From Gemmatimonadota bacterium (GTDB lineage: Bacteria; Gemmatimonadota; Gemmatimonadetes; Longimicrobiales; Gaopeijiaceae), in NCBI GenBank assembly GCA_030618065.1, contig JAUXEE010000048.1, positions 1 to 9,062 of the forward strand: DNA of 9,062 nt, read 5' to 3'. The translations under genes were made by a program, and so were the position numbers. Shown here in pieces: positions 1 through 5,741 of the stretch (its first letter is position 1; the number at the start of each line of letters is the position of its first letter). The notes under the pieces are model-generated. The model was not told the DNA's origin and searched no databases. It worked only from the letters and a program-made list of their open reading frames with translations.

Positions 1-332
1 ATCCCCCATCCATGTAAGAGAGCCTCGTCCTCTTCTCGCCCCCCAACCAGGATGGCCGTCACTGGACGCCCCCACGCGGCAAGGTTCCGCAGGAGAACCA
101 GAGCATCGCCTCCGTTGTTGCCGGTCCCGACCAGGGCTGAGACCTGGCCGCGAGGATACAACCGCTGGAGGACCAGAGCGGCGGAGCGGCCCGCGTTCTC
201 CATAAGGGTAGGTTGCGGGACACCTAATTGGTGGATTGCGATCCTGTCGAATTCGGCGCTTTCCGTGCCGGTGGGGGCCCCGACGAGGGCCCGTCCAAAT
301 GGGCGTTTGGGAAGATCCGTAGACGCATTCAT
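1..332 (-). CDS. nnr: NAD(P)H-hydrate epimerase / Nnr (YjeF N-terminal domain), 5' part only
   Basis: The first 110 residues are visible and the gene continues past base 1. The family epimerises damaged NAD(P)H hydrate (R form to S form); many bacterial versions are fused to an ADP-dependent dehydratase domain, but that part is outside the window, so fusion cannot be judged. Visible signatures are LMENAGR at residues 43-49 and the nucleotide-binding loop VGTGNNGGDA at 68-77, followed by a strand-helix pattern (LVLLRNLAAWGRPVTAILVG) typical of the YjeF_N Rossmann-like fold. The loop ends GGDA where many homologues have GGDG. The ATG at 332 is preceded by GGGGG, which belongs to the 3' arm of an inverted repeat ending on the base next to the ATG. 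It lies 90 bases downstream of the zinc-ribbon gene. The family assignment is firm; single-domain or bifunctional is open. Confidence 0.85.
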   Translation of the reverse strand, partial: MNASTDLPKRPFGRALVGAPTGTESAEFDRIAIHQLGVPQPTLMENAGRSAALVLQRLYPRGQVSALVGTGNNGGDALVLLRNLAAWGRPVTAILVGGREEDEALLHGWG

Positions 333-407
333 CGGGTTCCCCCGGGGTGGAGGGAGGATGGAGTCACTGAGTCTTCGAGGGCCCGTGTTACCTGGAGGGG
401 GAACCCG
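333..407. repeat. 11-base perfect inverted repeat abutting the nnr start codon
   Basis: CGGGTTCCCCC at 333-343 is the exact reverse complement of GGGGGAACCCG at 397-407. The arms are separated by 53 bases and neither extends further. In the minus-strand transcript the second arm reads GGGGGAACCCG directly before the nnr AUG, so the hairpin would hide the only G-rich ribosome-binding candidate. There is no U-run after the stem, so a classic intrinsic terminator is unlikely. Whether it folds in vivo is inference. The 5' arm overlaps another small palindrome (CGGGCCCG, 406-413) that could compete with it. Confidence 0.6.
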
Positions 408-422
408 GGCCCGAAGGGGAAA

Positions 423-620
423 CTACTTGTAGCTCTGACCGATGGCCCGGCCAAAGGTGATCTCCCCGTTGTCGATCCGGATGTTGAACCCGCACTCGGG
501 GTGCGAGCACACCCAAGCCTTGTAGCGAATGGAAGCCCCATCCCGACCATAGTCCGAAAGAGGAATAAGGATCCCATTTTCACACTTCAGACATTTCGGA
601 TACCCGTTCACTTCCACCAT
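423..620 (-). CDS. Small zinc-ribbon-like protein of unknown function (65 aa)
   Basis: A 65-residue basic-to-neutral protein with two cysteine pairs: CLKC at residues 10-13 and CSHPEC at 38-43, a CxxC...CxxxxC arrangement that suggests one structural zinc site. No named family is recognised; a role in protein or nucleic-acid binding would be a guess. The ATG at 620 is preferred over an in-frame ATG at 641, because the strong GGGGAGGGG ribosome-binding site (631-639) lies inside the longer version and is well placed for 620. The start lies 2 bases after the stop of the Minf_1886-family gene, so the two are almost certainly co-translated. The tail (ITFGRAIGQSYK) has no membrane or signal features. 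The protein is soluble and likely cytoplasmic. Confidence 0.75.
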   Translation of the reverse strand: MVEVNGYPKCLKCENGILIPLSDYGRDGASIRYKAWVCSHPECGFNIRIDNGEITFGRAIGQSYK

Positions 621-622
621 GA

Positions 623-1003
623 TCAAAAAGCCCCTCCCCAAGGGTAGTCACGTTCGAAGGCTTCCTCAAAGTCAAAAAGGCCCTGGAAGTCTTCCCTGCG
701 ATCATCTTCTTCTTTGACGAGGACCCCGCATTCCACCATGGCGAAGACGATCTCTCCCAAATCCTCCGTACCGTGGATTCCCCAATGGCCGAGAACGGTT
801 CGGGCCATGGGCCCGTACTGGCTCAAGGCTAGCTCCCGAACCCCATGGGCCAGTTCTTCCCCGGAGATATGGCGGGACTCTTCCAAACCCGCCAAGACCG
901 AATGCAGAGCGGAAAGAAGAAAGAGATAGGCCTTCCCGTGGAACTTGGGATTTTGATCCTGGAGTCGTTCGAGGATCTCTTCGGCGAATTGCAGTTCCGT
1001 CAT
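623..1003 (-). CDS. Minf_1886 family protein (conserved, function unknown)
   Basis: A 126-residue soluble protein matching the remembered pattern of the Minf_1886 / planctomycete-verrucomicrobial conserved hypothetical family: an N-terminal helix (TELQFAEEILERL), a HGKAYLFLLSALHSVL segment, HISGEELAHGVRELALSQYGPMARTVL in the middle, WGIHGTEDLGEIVFAMVECGVL, and an acidic tail (REDFQGLFDFEEAFERDY). The most family-like stretch is GPMARTVLGHWGIHGTEDLGEIVF. The function of the family is not known and there are no obvious catalytic residues or membrane segments. The ATG at 1003 is chosen because the family typically begins just before the first helix. The frame stays open to 1108, but those extra 35 residues (rich in P, G and S) look like untranslated leader. 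It is preceded by GAGGG about 13 bases upstream. It is tightly linked to the zinc-ribbon gene. Confidence 0.8.
   Translation of the reverse strand: MTELQFAEEILERLQDQNPKFHGKAYLFLLSALHSVLAGLEESRHISGEELAHGVRELALSQYGPMARTVLGHWGIHGTEDLGEIVFAMVECGVLVKEEDDRREDFQGLFDFEEAFERDYPWGGAF
631..639 (-). promoter_or_regulatory. Ribosome-binding site of the zinc-ribbon gene
   Basis: The minus strand reads GGGGAGGGG, ending 10 bases before the ATG at 620 and lying within the last codons of the upstream Minf_1886-family gene. It decides the start at 620 over the ATG at 641 and implies translational coupling. Confidence 0.65.
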
Positions 1004-1124
1004 GCTTGGAAAAATACCCTCTTCCGGAAAGGACGCCACCCTTCCAGTGGCCGGGCACTGACCAGGACTCATCCGGATCCCTCTTGAAACCGGGGACGTC
1101 GAGGCCACGAGGGGGTCCTCCCCG

Positions 1125-2387
1125 TCAATCCAGCTCTGTGAACTCCTCGTACAGGGGGAAAGCCTGACAGAGCTCTGTCACTTCCCCCCTCACGGCCCGG
1201 ATCAGCTCCTCGTCGGAAGGGTCGTTCAGGATTTGGACCATCCAAGCCGCGATCTGCTCCATGTCCCCTTCCGTCATCCCTCGGGTGGTAAGAGCAGGCG
1301 TACCGATCCGGAGCCCAGAGGTCACGAACGGAGACCGAGTCTCACCCGGAACCGTGTTCTTGTTCACCGTGATTCCTGCCTCCTCGAGGGCGTGCTCGGC
1401 TTCCTTTCCGGGAAGGTCCGGATGGCTTGGTCGGAGGTCCATGAGGAGGAGATGATTGTCCGTACCGTCACTCACCAACTTCAGTCCACTGCCCATCAGC
1501 CCCGCGGCCAGGGCCTGGGCGTTGTCCACGATCTGCCGCGTATAGTCATGGAATCCTGGATCGAGGGCCTCTTTGAAAGCCACGGCCTTCGCAGCGATGA
1601 CGTGCATGAGGGGACCGCCCTGGGTCCCCGGGAATACCGCCTTGTCGATGGCCTTCGCCCACTCTTCTTTGCAGAGAATGAGCCCTCCCCGGGGGCCCCG
1701 CAGTGTTTTGTGGGTGGTGGTGGTCACCACGTCGGCGTAGGGTATCGGATTCGGATGCACCCCTGTGGCCACGAGGCCGGCGATATGGGCCATGTCCACC
1801 AGGAGGATCGCTCCCACCTCCTTCGCGACGTCGGAGAACGCCTCGAAATCGATGACCCTTGGGTAGGCGCTGGCCCCGGCGATAATGAGCTGGGGCTTTT
1901 CCGCGACAGCCTGGTCCCTCAGGGCATCATAGTCGATTCGCCCATCGGAATCCCGGACCCCGTAGGCGCCGACCTCGAACAGCTTACCGCTGATATTCAC
2001 CGGCGAGCCATGGGTGAGGTGCCCGCCATGGCTCAGGTTCATGCCCAGGATTCGGTCACCTGCAACCAGGAAGGCCATGAAGGCCGCCAAGTTCGCCTGG
2101 GCCCCTGCGTGGGGTTGGACGTTGGCGTGGTCAGCGTTGAAGAGGGCCTTCGCCCGTTCCCTGGCCAACTCCTCCACGACATCCACATGCTCGCACCCCC
2201 CGTAGTACCGCTTGTTGGGAAGGCCCTCGGCATATTTGTTCGTGAGGACCGTTCCCATGGCCTCCAGGACCGCAGGGGAAACAAAGTTCTCGCTGGCGAT
2301 GAGCTCGAGTTGGGAGGCTTGACGGCCGGCTTCCGCCTTTACCACATCATAGACCGCAGGGTCGGTGACTCTCAGATGTTCCAGCAT
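1125..2387 (-). CDS. glyA: Serine hydroxymethyltransferase
   Basis: A full-length, PLP-dependent, cytoplasmic fold-type I enzyme of 420 residues, the usual bacterial length. It interconverts serine plus tetrahydrofolate with glycine plus 5,10-methylene-tetrahydrofolate. Landmarks: LELIASENFVS (28-38), NKYAEGLPNKRYYGG (50-64), LSHGGHLTHG (118-127), LLVDMAHIAGL (195-205, with the PLP-contacting D198 and H201), and TTTTHKTLRGPRGG (222-235), where K227 forms the Schiff base. The C-terminal domain carries FVTSGLRIGTPALTTRG. The glycine-rich loop reads QPHAGAQAN (91-99), with alanines where many homologues have serine (HSGSQAN or HSGAQAN). It starts 35 bases after the leucine-dehydrogenase-like gene with only a weak GAGTGAA site, so it probably shares that transcript and supplies one-carbon units alongside amino-acid breakdown. 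Confidence 0.97.
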   Translation of the reverse strand: MLEHLRVTDPAVYDVVKAEAGRQASQLELIASENFVSPAVLEAMGTVLTNKYAEGLPNKRYYGGCEHVDVVEELARERAKALFNADHANVQPHAGAQANLAAFMAFLVAGDRILGMNLSHGGHLTHGSPVNISGKLFEVGAYGVRDSDGRIDYDALRDQAVAEKPQLIIAGASAYPRVIDFEAFSDVAKEVGAILLVDMAHIAGLVATGVHPNPIPYADVVTTTTHKTLRGPRGGLILCKEEWAKAIDKAVFPGTQGGPLMHVIAAKAVAFKEALDPGFHDYTRQIVDNAQALAAGLMGSGLKLVSDGTDNHLLLMDLRPSHPDLPGKEAEHALEEAGITVNKNTVPGETRSPFVTSGLRIGTPALTTRGMTEGDMEQIAAWMVQILNDPSDEELIRAVRGEVTELCQAFPLYEEFTELD

Positions 2388-2422
2388 GGATTCAGTTCAC
2401 TCGTTAGGTATCAAACACGGCT

Positions 2423-3493
2423 TCAGTAGTCCAAGGAACCAAGCTCGGTCCGGCGCAGATAGCGAACGTCTTCCATCCGGTGCTCCGCCACCTTGTCCGA
2501 CGCATCTGCGGTGGTGATTCCCTCGGCCTCGGCCAACTCCAGGATCCTGAGGAGGGTGTGATAGATCTCCCCTGCTTTTCTCAGGCTCCGTTCGGCAGGC
2601 CAACCCTGGATCTCGGCGTAGACGTTGATGAGACCGCCTGCGTTCACGAGATAGTCGGGGCCGTAGAGGATTCCCTTGTCTTCCACCTCCTGGGCATGTC
2701 GAGCCTCGGCCAACTGGTTGTTGGCCCCACCCACCACGATGTCCACGTTCAAGACCGCCAGTGTGTCATCGTTGAGGATGGCCCCCAAGGCGCAGGGAGC
2801 GAAAATGTCAGCATCGACACTATAAATGTCGTCGGGGTCCACGGCCTTGGCCCCGAACTCCTTCACCACGACATCGACCTTCTCCTGATTGATGTCCGTG
2901 ACGGTAAGTCGGGCGCCTTCCTCGGCCAGGTCCTGGCAGAGGAAATATCCCACATGACCACAACCCTGAACCGATACATGCTTTCCGCCCAGAGAGTCGT
3001 CGCCATACTTTTGGAGGGCCGCGGCTTTCATCCCCTGATAGACACCATAGGCAGTGACCGGGGAGGGATCGCCGGACTTGCCCATGAGTCCCACCACGTG
3101 GTCCGTCTCCATGTGGACGAAATCCATGTCGGCGGGAGAGGTCCCCACGTCTTCGGCTGTGATGTACCTGCCGGCCAGGGACTCGACGGCCCGCCCATGA
3201 GCCCGGAAGATCATCTCCCGATTCCGCGTATTCGAATCCCCTATGATCACCGACTTCCCCCCTCCCAGGTTCAAGCCGGCCAGGGCCGATTTGTACGTCA
3301 TGCCACGGGCCAGCCGAAGGGCATCTTCGATGGCCTCGGCATCGGTTCCATAGTTCCAGAAACGGGTGCCTCCCAAGGCCGGGCCCAAGGTGGTGTTGTG
3401 GATAGCGATGATCCCTTTATAACCGATGCGGGGCTCGCTCCAGAACATCACCTGTTCGTGCTCCCGCAGGCTCATTCTGTCAAAAATCTCCAT
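2423..3493 (-). CDS. Glu/Leu/Phe/Val dehydrogenase, leucine dehydrogenase type
   Basis: A 356-residue NAD-dependent amino-acid dehydrogenase, likely deaminating leucine, valine or isoleucine to 2-oxoacids with release of ammonia. The length fits leucine, phenylalanine and valine dehydrogenases rather than the longer glutamate dehydrogenases. The N-terminal catalytic domain shows GPALGGTRFWNY (37-48) and GMTYKSALAGLNLGGGKSVIIGD (64-86), with the substrate-binding and catalytic lysines at K68 and K80. YITAEDVGTS (110-119) follows with D115. The NAD-binding Rossmann domain has the GCGHVG fingerprint at 177-182 and an acidic strand end (VTD, 198-200). ADIFAPCALGAILN (228-241) is a family hallmark. 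The ATG at 3493 is chosen for its excellent GGGAGGAAGG site and because the protein then starts as homologues do; 28 further in-frame codons upstream look untranslated. Exact substrate preference cannot be read from sequence by eye. Confidence 0.92.
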   Translation of the reverse strand: MEIFDRMSLREHEQVMFWSEPRIGYKGIIAIHNTTLGPALGGTRFWNYGTDAEAIEDALRLARGMTYKSALAGLNLGGGKSVIIGDSNTRNREMIFRAHGRAVESLAGRYITAEDVGTSPADMDFVHMETDHVVGLMGKSGDPSPVTAYGVYQGMKAAALQKYGDDSLGGKHVSVQGCGHVGYFLCQDLAEEGARLTVTDINQEKVDVVVKEFGAKAVDPDDIYSVDADIFAPCALGAILNDDTLAVLNVDIVVGGANNQLAEARHAQEVEDKGILYGPDYLVNAGGLINVYAEIQGWPAERSLRKAGEIYHTLLRILELAEAEGITTADASDKVAEHRMEDVRYLRRTELGSLDY

Positions 3494-3497
3494 GCGA

Positions 3498-3507
3498 CCT
3501 TCCTCCC
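3498..3507 (-). promoter_or_regulatory. Strong ribosome-binding site of the leucine-dehydrogenase-like gene
   Basis: The minus strand reads GGGAGGAAGG, with GGAGG 8 bases before the ATG at 3493. It is the best Shine-Dalgarno match in the window, and it fixes the start at 3493 rather than the longer open frame to 3577, which would run into the end of the acyl-CoA dehydrogenase gene. Confidence 0.75.
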
Positions 3508-3542
3508 GGTCTTGAGAGTTGTTTGTGTTTCTGGAAAATTTC

Positions 3543-4700
3543 TCAGGCCCCCGTCTGCCCGATGGCTTCCCGGGCAATGACGAGCCTCATGATCTCACTG
3601 GTTCCCTCGTAAATCTCCGTCCCCTTCGCATCCCTCAGGAGGCGCTCAACCGGATAGTCCCTCATGTATCCGTAACCTCCAAAGATCTGCACAGCTTCGT
3701 CCGTGGTCCAGACCGCCGTCTCCGATGCCGTGAGTTTGGCCATGGCCGCCATGACGCCCGGGGAGGGAGCTTCGGGGTCTGCCCGCCCTTCCATCGCCTC
3801 GGCTGCAGAAAAAGTCAGGGCCCTGGCGCCGGTGATGCGGTTGGCCATCTCAGCCAGCTTGAACCGGATAGCCTGGAAATCGGCAAGGGGGCGGCCGAAC
3901 TGCACCCGTTCATTCGCATAGTCCCGGGCATGCTCGAAGGCGGCCCGGGCGATGCCGATGGCCTGAGCTGCGATCCCCAGGCGCCCCACCTCCATGGCCT
4001 CCATGGCATACACGAACCCCTCACCCTCGGCCCCAAGGAGAGCCCCGTCCCCCATCTCGAGCTGGTCCAGGTGGAGCTCCACCGTTTCGGAGGCCGCCAG
4101 CCCCATGGTAATCTCGCGCTTTCCCACCTGATACCCATGGATCTTCGGGTCCAGAAGAAAAGCACTGATCTTTCCCCCGTCCGCCTCCCGGGCGAAGAGG
4201 ACGACGAGCCCTCCCAATCCACCATTGGTGACCCATTTCTTCGTCCCTGTCAAAACCCGTTGGGGCCCATCCCTACGCCAGGCGGTTGAAAGGGCCTGGG
4301 CATCACTCCCAGCTTCCGGCTCGGAGAGGGCGAATGCTCCCAGGAGCTCGCCGGAAGCCAGCCCGGGAAGGTAGCGGCCCTTCTGTTCCTCGGTCCCATA
4401 CCGTTGGAGAAGAAAGGTCACCGGGCCCGAATGGATGGCTACGCCCAAAGCCACACTGGCGTCCCCCCAGGCCAACTCCTCCAGGACCAGGAGGTAGGTG
4501 AGAAGATCCAATCCCAGCCCCCCATAGCTTTCCGGAATCCTCATTCCCATGAAGCCCAACTCCCCCAGCTTCGAAAAAATCTGGGGGTCCAGGCTCCGTC
4601 GGGCATCCCACTCGGGGGCGCGGGGCCGTATCTCGCCACGGACGAAGTCCCGAGCGAGCGCCCTGATCTCAGATTGCTCTTGGGTCAGGCCCGAAGTCAC
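3543..4700 (-). CDS. Acyl-CoA dehydrogenase (FAD-dependent)
   Basis: A full-length enzyme of 385 residues, the usual size for short/medium-chain or branched-chain acyl-CoA dehydrogenases. It oxidises acyl-CoA to trans-2-enoyl-CoA and would pass electrons to ETF. The N-terminal helical domain includes IPESYGGLGLDLLTYLLVLEELA (55-77). The FAD-binding middle domain has ALSEPEAGSDA (124-134) and TGTKKWVTNG (151-160). The C-terminal domain has RVQFGRPLADFQAIRFKLAEMA and QIFGGYGYMRDYPVERLLRDAK. The catalytic base is E365 in IYEGTSE. The start is GTG at 4700: the frame continues open to the 3-hydroxybutyryl-CoA dehydrogenase stop but contains no other start codon. This GTG overlaps the stop of a 24-codon leader ORF (GTGA). 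No ETF genes are in the window. Chain-length or branched-chain specificity (butyryl versus isovaleryl type) cannot be decided here. Confidence 0.94.
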   Translation of the reverse strand: MTSGLTQEQSEIRALARDFVRGEIRPRAPEWDARRSLDPQIFSKLGELGFMGMRIPESYGGLGLDLLTYLLVLEELAWGDASVALGVAIHSGPVTFLLQRYGTEEQKGRYLPGLASGELLGAFALSEPEAGSDAQALSTAWRRDGPQRVLTGTKKWVTNGGLGGLVVLFAREADGGKISAFLLDPKIHGYQVGKREITMGLAASETVELHLDQLEMGDGALLGAEGEGFVYAMEAMEVGRLGIAAQAIGIARAAFEHARDYANERVQFGRPLADFQAIRFKLAEMANRITGARALTFSAAEAMEGRADPEAPSPGVMAAMAKLTASETAVWTTDEAVQIFGGYGYMRDYPVERLLRDAKGTEIYEGTSEIMRLVIAREAIGQTGA

Positions 4701-4771
4701 CGCTGTCTTCTCATAGTGAGATTCCGATTCATCAGGAGATTCCGATTCATCAAGATATTCCGGTTCATCAT
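4697..4771 (-). CDS. Putative 24-residue leader ORF built from an 18-base tandem repeat
   Basis: After the 3-hydroxybutyryl-CoA dehydrogenase stop, the minus strand reads GGGAGAAGG (4782-4790) and, ten bases later, two adjacent ATGs at 4771 and 4768. The frame gives an extra Met, then MNRNIL, MNRNLL and MNRNLT, then MRRQR, and stops with TGA at 4699-4697. The last four bases form GTGA with the GTG start of the acyl-CoA dehydrogenase, a classic coupling arrangement. What is seen is a good ribosome-binding site, a start, an open frame and the overlap. Translation, and any regulatory role, is inference. The peptide is basic, rich in Asn, Arg and Leu, and resembles no protein I recognise. It may instead be a chance frame in a repeat. 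Confidence 0.4.
   Translation of the reverse strand: MMNRNILMNRNLLMNRNLTMRRQR
4715..4768. repeat. Three tandem copies of an 18-base repeat
   Basis: On the minus strand the units are ATGAACCGGAATATCTTG (4768-4751), ATGAATCGGAATCTCCTG (4750-4733) and ATGAATCGGAATCTCACT (4732-4715). Units 2 and 3 are identical over their first 15 bases; unit 1 differs from unit 2 at three positions. A degenerate partial copy (CCGAATTCTCATG) lies just upstream. The period is a multiple of three, so a gain or loss of copies would keep the reading frames and the coupling to the acyl-CoA dehydrogenase. In the acyl-CoA dehydrogenase frame the same bases would encode acidic repeats of the DESESP type, but without a start codon. 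Confidence 0.9.
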
Positions 4772-4790
4772 GAGAATTCGGCCTTCTCCC

Positions 4791-5648
4791 CTAACGCTCG
4801 TATCCAAAGAACCCCTTGCCGGATTTCCTCCCCAACCATCCCGCCGCCACGTACTTCCGGAGAAGGGGACAGGGGCGATACTTGTCGTCACCCAGGTCCC
4901 GGTGGAGAACCTCCAGAATGCTGAGGCAGATATCCAGGCCGATGAGGTCTGCGAGGGCCAGAGGTCCCATGGGGTGGGCCATGCCGAGCTTCATGACCGT
5001 ATCGATGGCCTCGGCCTCGGCCACCCCCTCCATGAGGGCGAACGCAGCTTCGTTGATCATGGGCATGAGGACCCGGTTGGAGACGAAGCCGGGGAAGTCA
5101 TTCACCTCGACTGGAGTCTTGCCCAACTCCCGGGATAGTTCCATGACCGTCTGCGTGGTCTCATCGTCCGTGGCGAGGCCACGAATCACCTCCACCAACT
5201 TCATCATCGGTACCGGGTTCATGAAGTGCATCCCGATAACCTTCTCGGGTCGCTTCGTGAACGCAGCGATCTCCGTGATGGAGATAGAGGAAGTATTGGT
5301 CGCCAGGATAGCGTCGGCAGGCGCCTCCTCGTCCAGGATCGTGAAAATGCTCTCCTTCAGCTCCAACCTCTCAGGCACGGCTTCCACCACCAGTTGAGCC
5401 TCGGCTACACCATCCTCCAGGGAGGTGACGGTGGATATCCGGCCCAGAGCCGCTTCCTTCTCCCCGGCGCTGATGAGCTCCTTCTTCACCTGCCGGTCCA
5501 GGTTTTTGAAGATGGTGCCCAAAGCCCTCTCCAGGAGGTCCTGATCCATATCAACGAGTGTGACGGTACGGCCGGCCTGGGCACAGACGTGGGCGATGCC
5601 ATTCCCCATGGTACCGCCGCCGATTACGGTAATTCTCTCTACATGCAT
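4791..5648 (-). CDS. hbd: 3-hydroxybutyryl-CoA dehydrogenase
   Basis: A full-length, 285-residue, soluble NAD(P)-dependent 3-hydroxyacyl-CoA dehydrogenase, the size of stand-alone Hbd/PaaH-type enzymes. It interconverts 3-hydroxybutyryl-CoA and acetoacetyl-CoA. The N-terminal Rossmann fold starts with ITVIGGGTMGNGIA (6-19) and has the acidic strand end VDMD (32-35), which favours NAD. The catalytic residues visible are S120 in NTSSISI, H141 in GMHFMNPVPMMKLVE with E153 as its partner, and N191 in FPGFVSNR. The C-terminal dimerisation domain ends with GWLGRKSGKGFFGYER, the standard tail. The ATG at 5648 has TGGGAG six bases upstream. It sits between the CPBP membrane protein gene (93 bases upstream) and the acyl-CoA dehydrogenase, with the repeat-bearing 90-base gap downstream. 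It acts with the thiolase in the same cluster. Confidence 0.95.
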   Translation of the reverse strand: MHVERITVIGGGTMGNGIAHVCAQAGRTVTLVDMDQDLLERALGTIFKNLDRQVKKELISAGEKEAALGRISTVTSLEDGVAEAQLVVEAVPERLELKESIFTILDEEAPADAILATNTSSISITEIAAFTKRPEKVIGMHFMNPVPMMKLVEVIRGLATDDETTQTVMELSRELGKTPVEVNDFPGFVSNRVLMPMINEAAFALMEGVAEAEAIDTVMKLGMAHPMGPLALADLIGLDICLSILEVLHRDLGDDKYRPCPLLRKYVAAGWLGRKSGKGFFGYER

Positions 5649-5654
5649 TTTTTT

Positions 5655-5660
5655 CTCCCA
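5655..5660 (-). promoter_or_regulatory. Ribosome-binding site of the 3-hydroxybutyryl-CoA dehydrogenase gene
   Basis: The minus strand reads TGGGAG followed by six A residues and then the ATG at 5648. This is good spacing within an otherwise featureless 93-base gap, in which I see no clear promoter. Confidence 0.6.
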
Positions 5661-5741
5661 AAGTCACCGGTTCTCCAGCTTCCCTCCCAAGGATACTCCG
5701 CATCCCAGAGCCCAGGGGAATGGCCCCAGACCTCCCTGGCC

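Noticed and set aside
52..647. Plus-strand open frames over the nnr and zinc-ribbon region
   Set aside because: The minus strand carries the YjeF_N motifs and the paired cysteines. The plus-strand translations are rich in Arg, Gly and Pro and have no motifs.
1091..1124. Inverted repeat CGGGGA/TCCCCG just after the glyA stop, considered as a terminator
   Set aside because: The stem is only 6 bases with a 22-base loop and no T-run follows, so it is too weak to call.
1233..2429. Long open frame (398 codons) on the plus strand opposite glyA
   Set aside because: It is an antisense shadow of a clearly conserved gene in GC-rich DNA. Its translation is low-complexity and resembles no family.
2480..3580. 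Long plus-strand open frame (366 codons) opposite the leucine-dehydrogenase-like gene
   Set aside because: It mirrors a gene with intact catalytic motifs and shows no recognisable domains of its own, so it is treated as a codon-bias artefact.
4715..4768. Tandem 18-base units considered as a mini CRISPR array
   Set aside because: The units are directly adjacent with no spacers, so this is a simple tandem repeat.
4697..4771. Leader ORF as an amino-acid-sensing attenuator
   Set aside because: Leucine and isoleucine codons are spread out rather than in a run, and no alternative terminator/antiterminator stems are visible.
5705..5740. CCAGGG...CCCTGG hairpin after the CPBP stop as an intrinsic terminator
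   Set aside because: The stem is short and the sequence after it is G-rich with no T-run.
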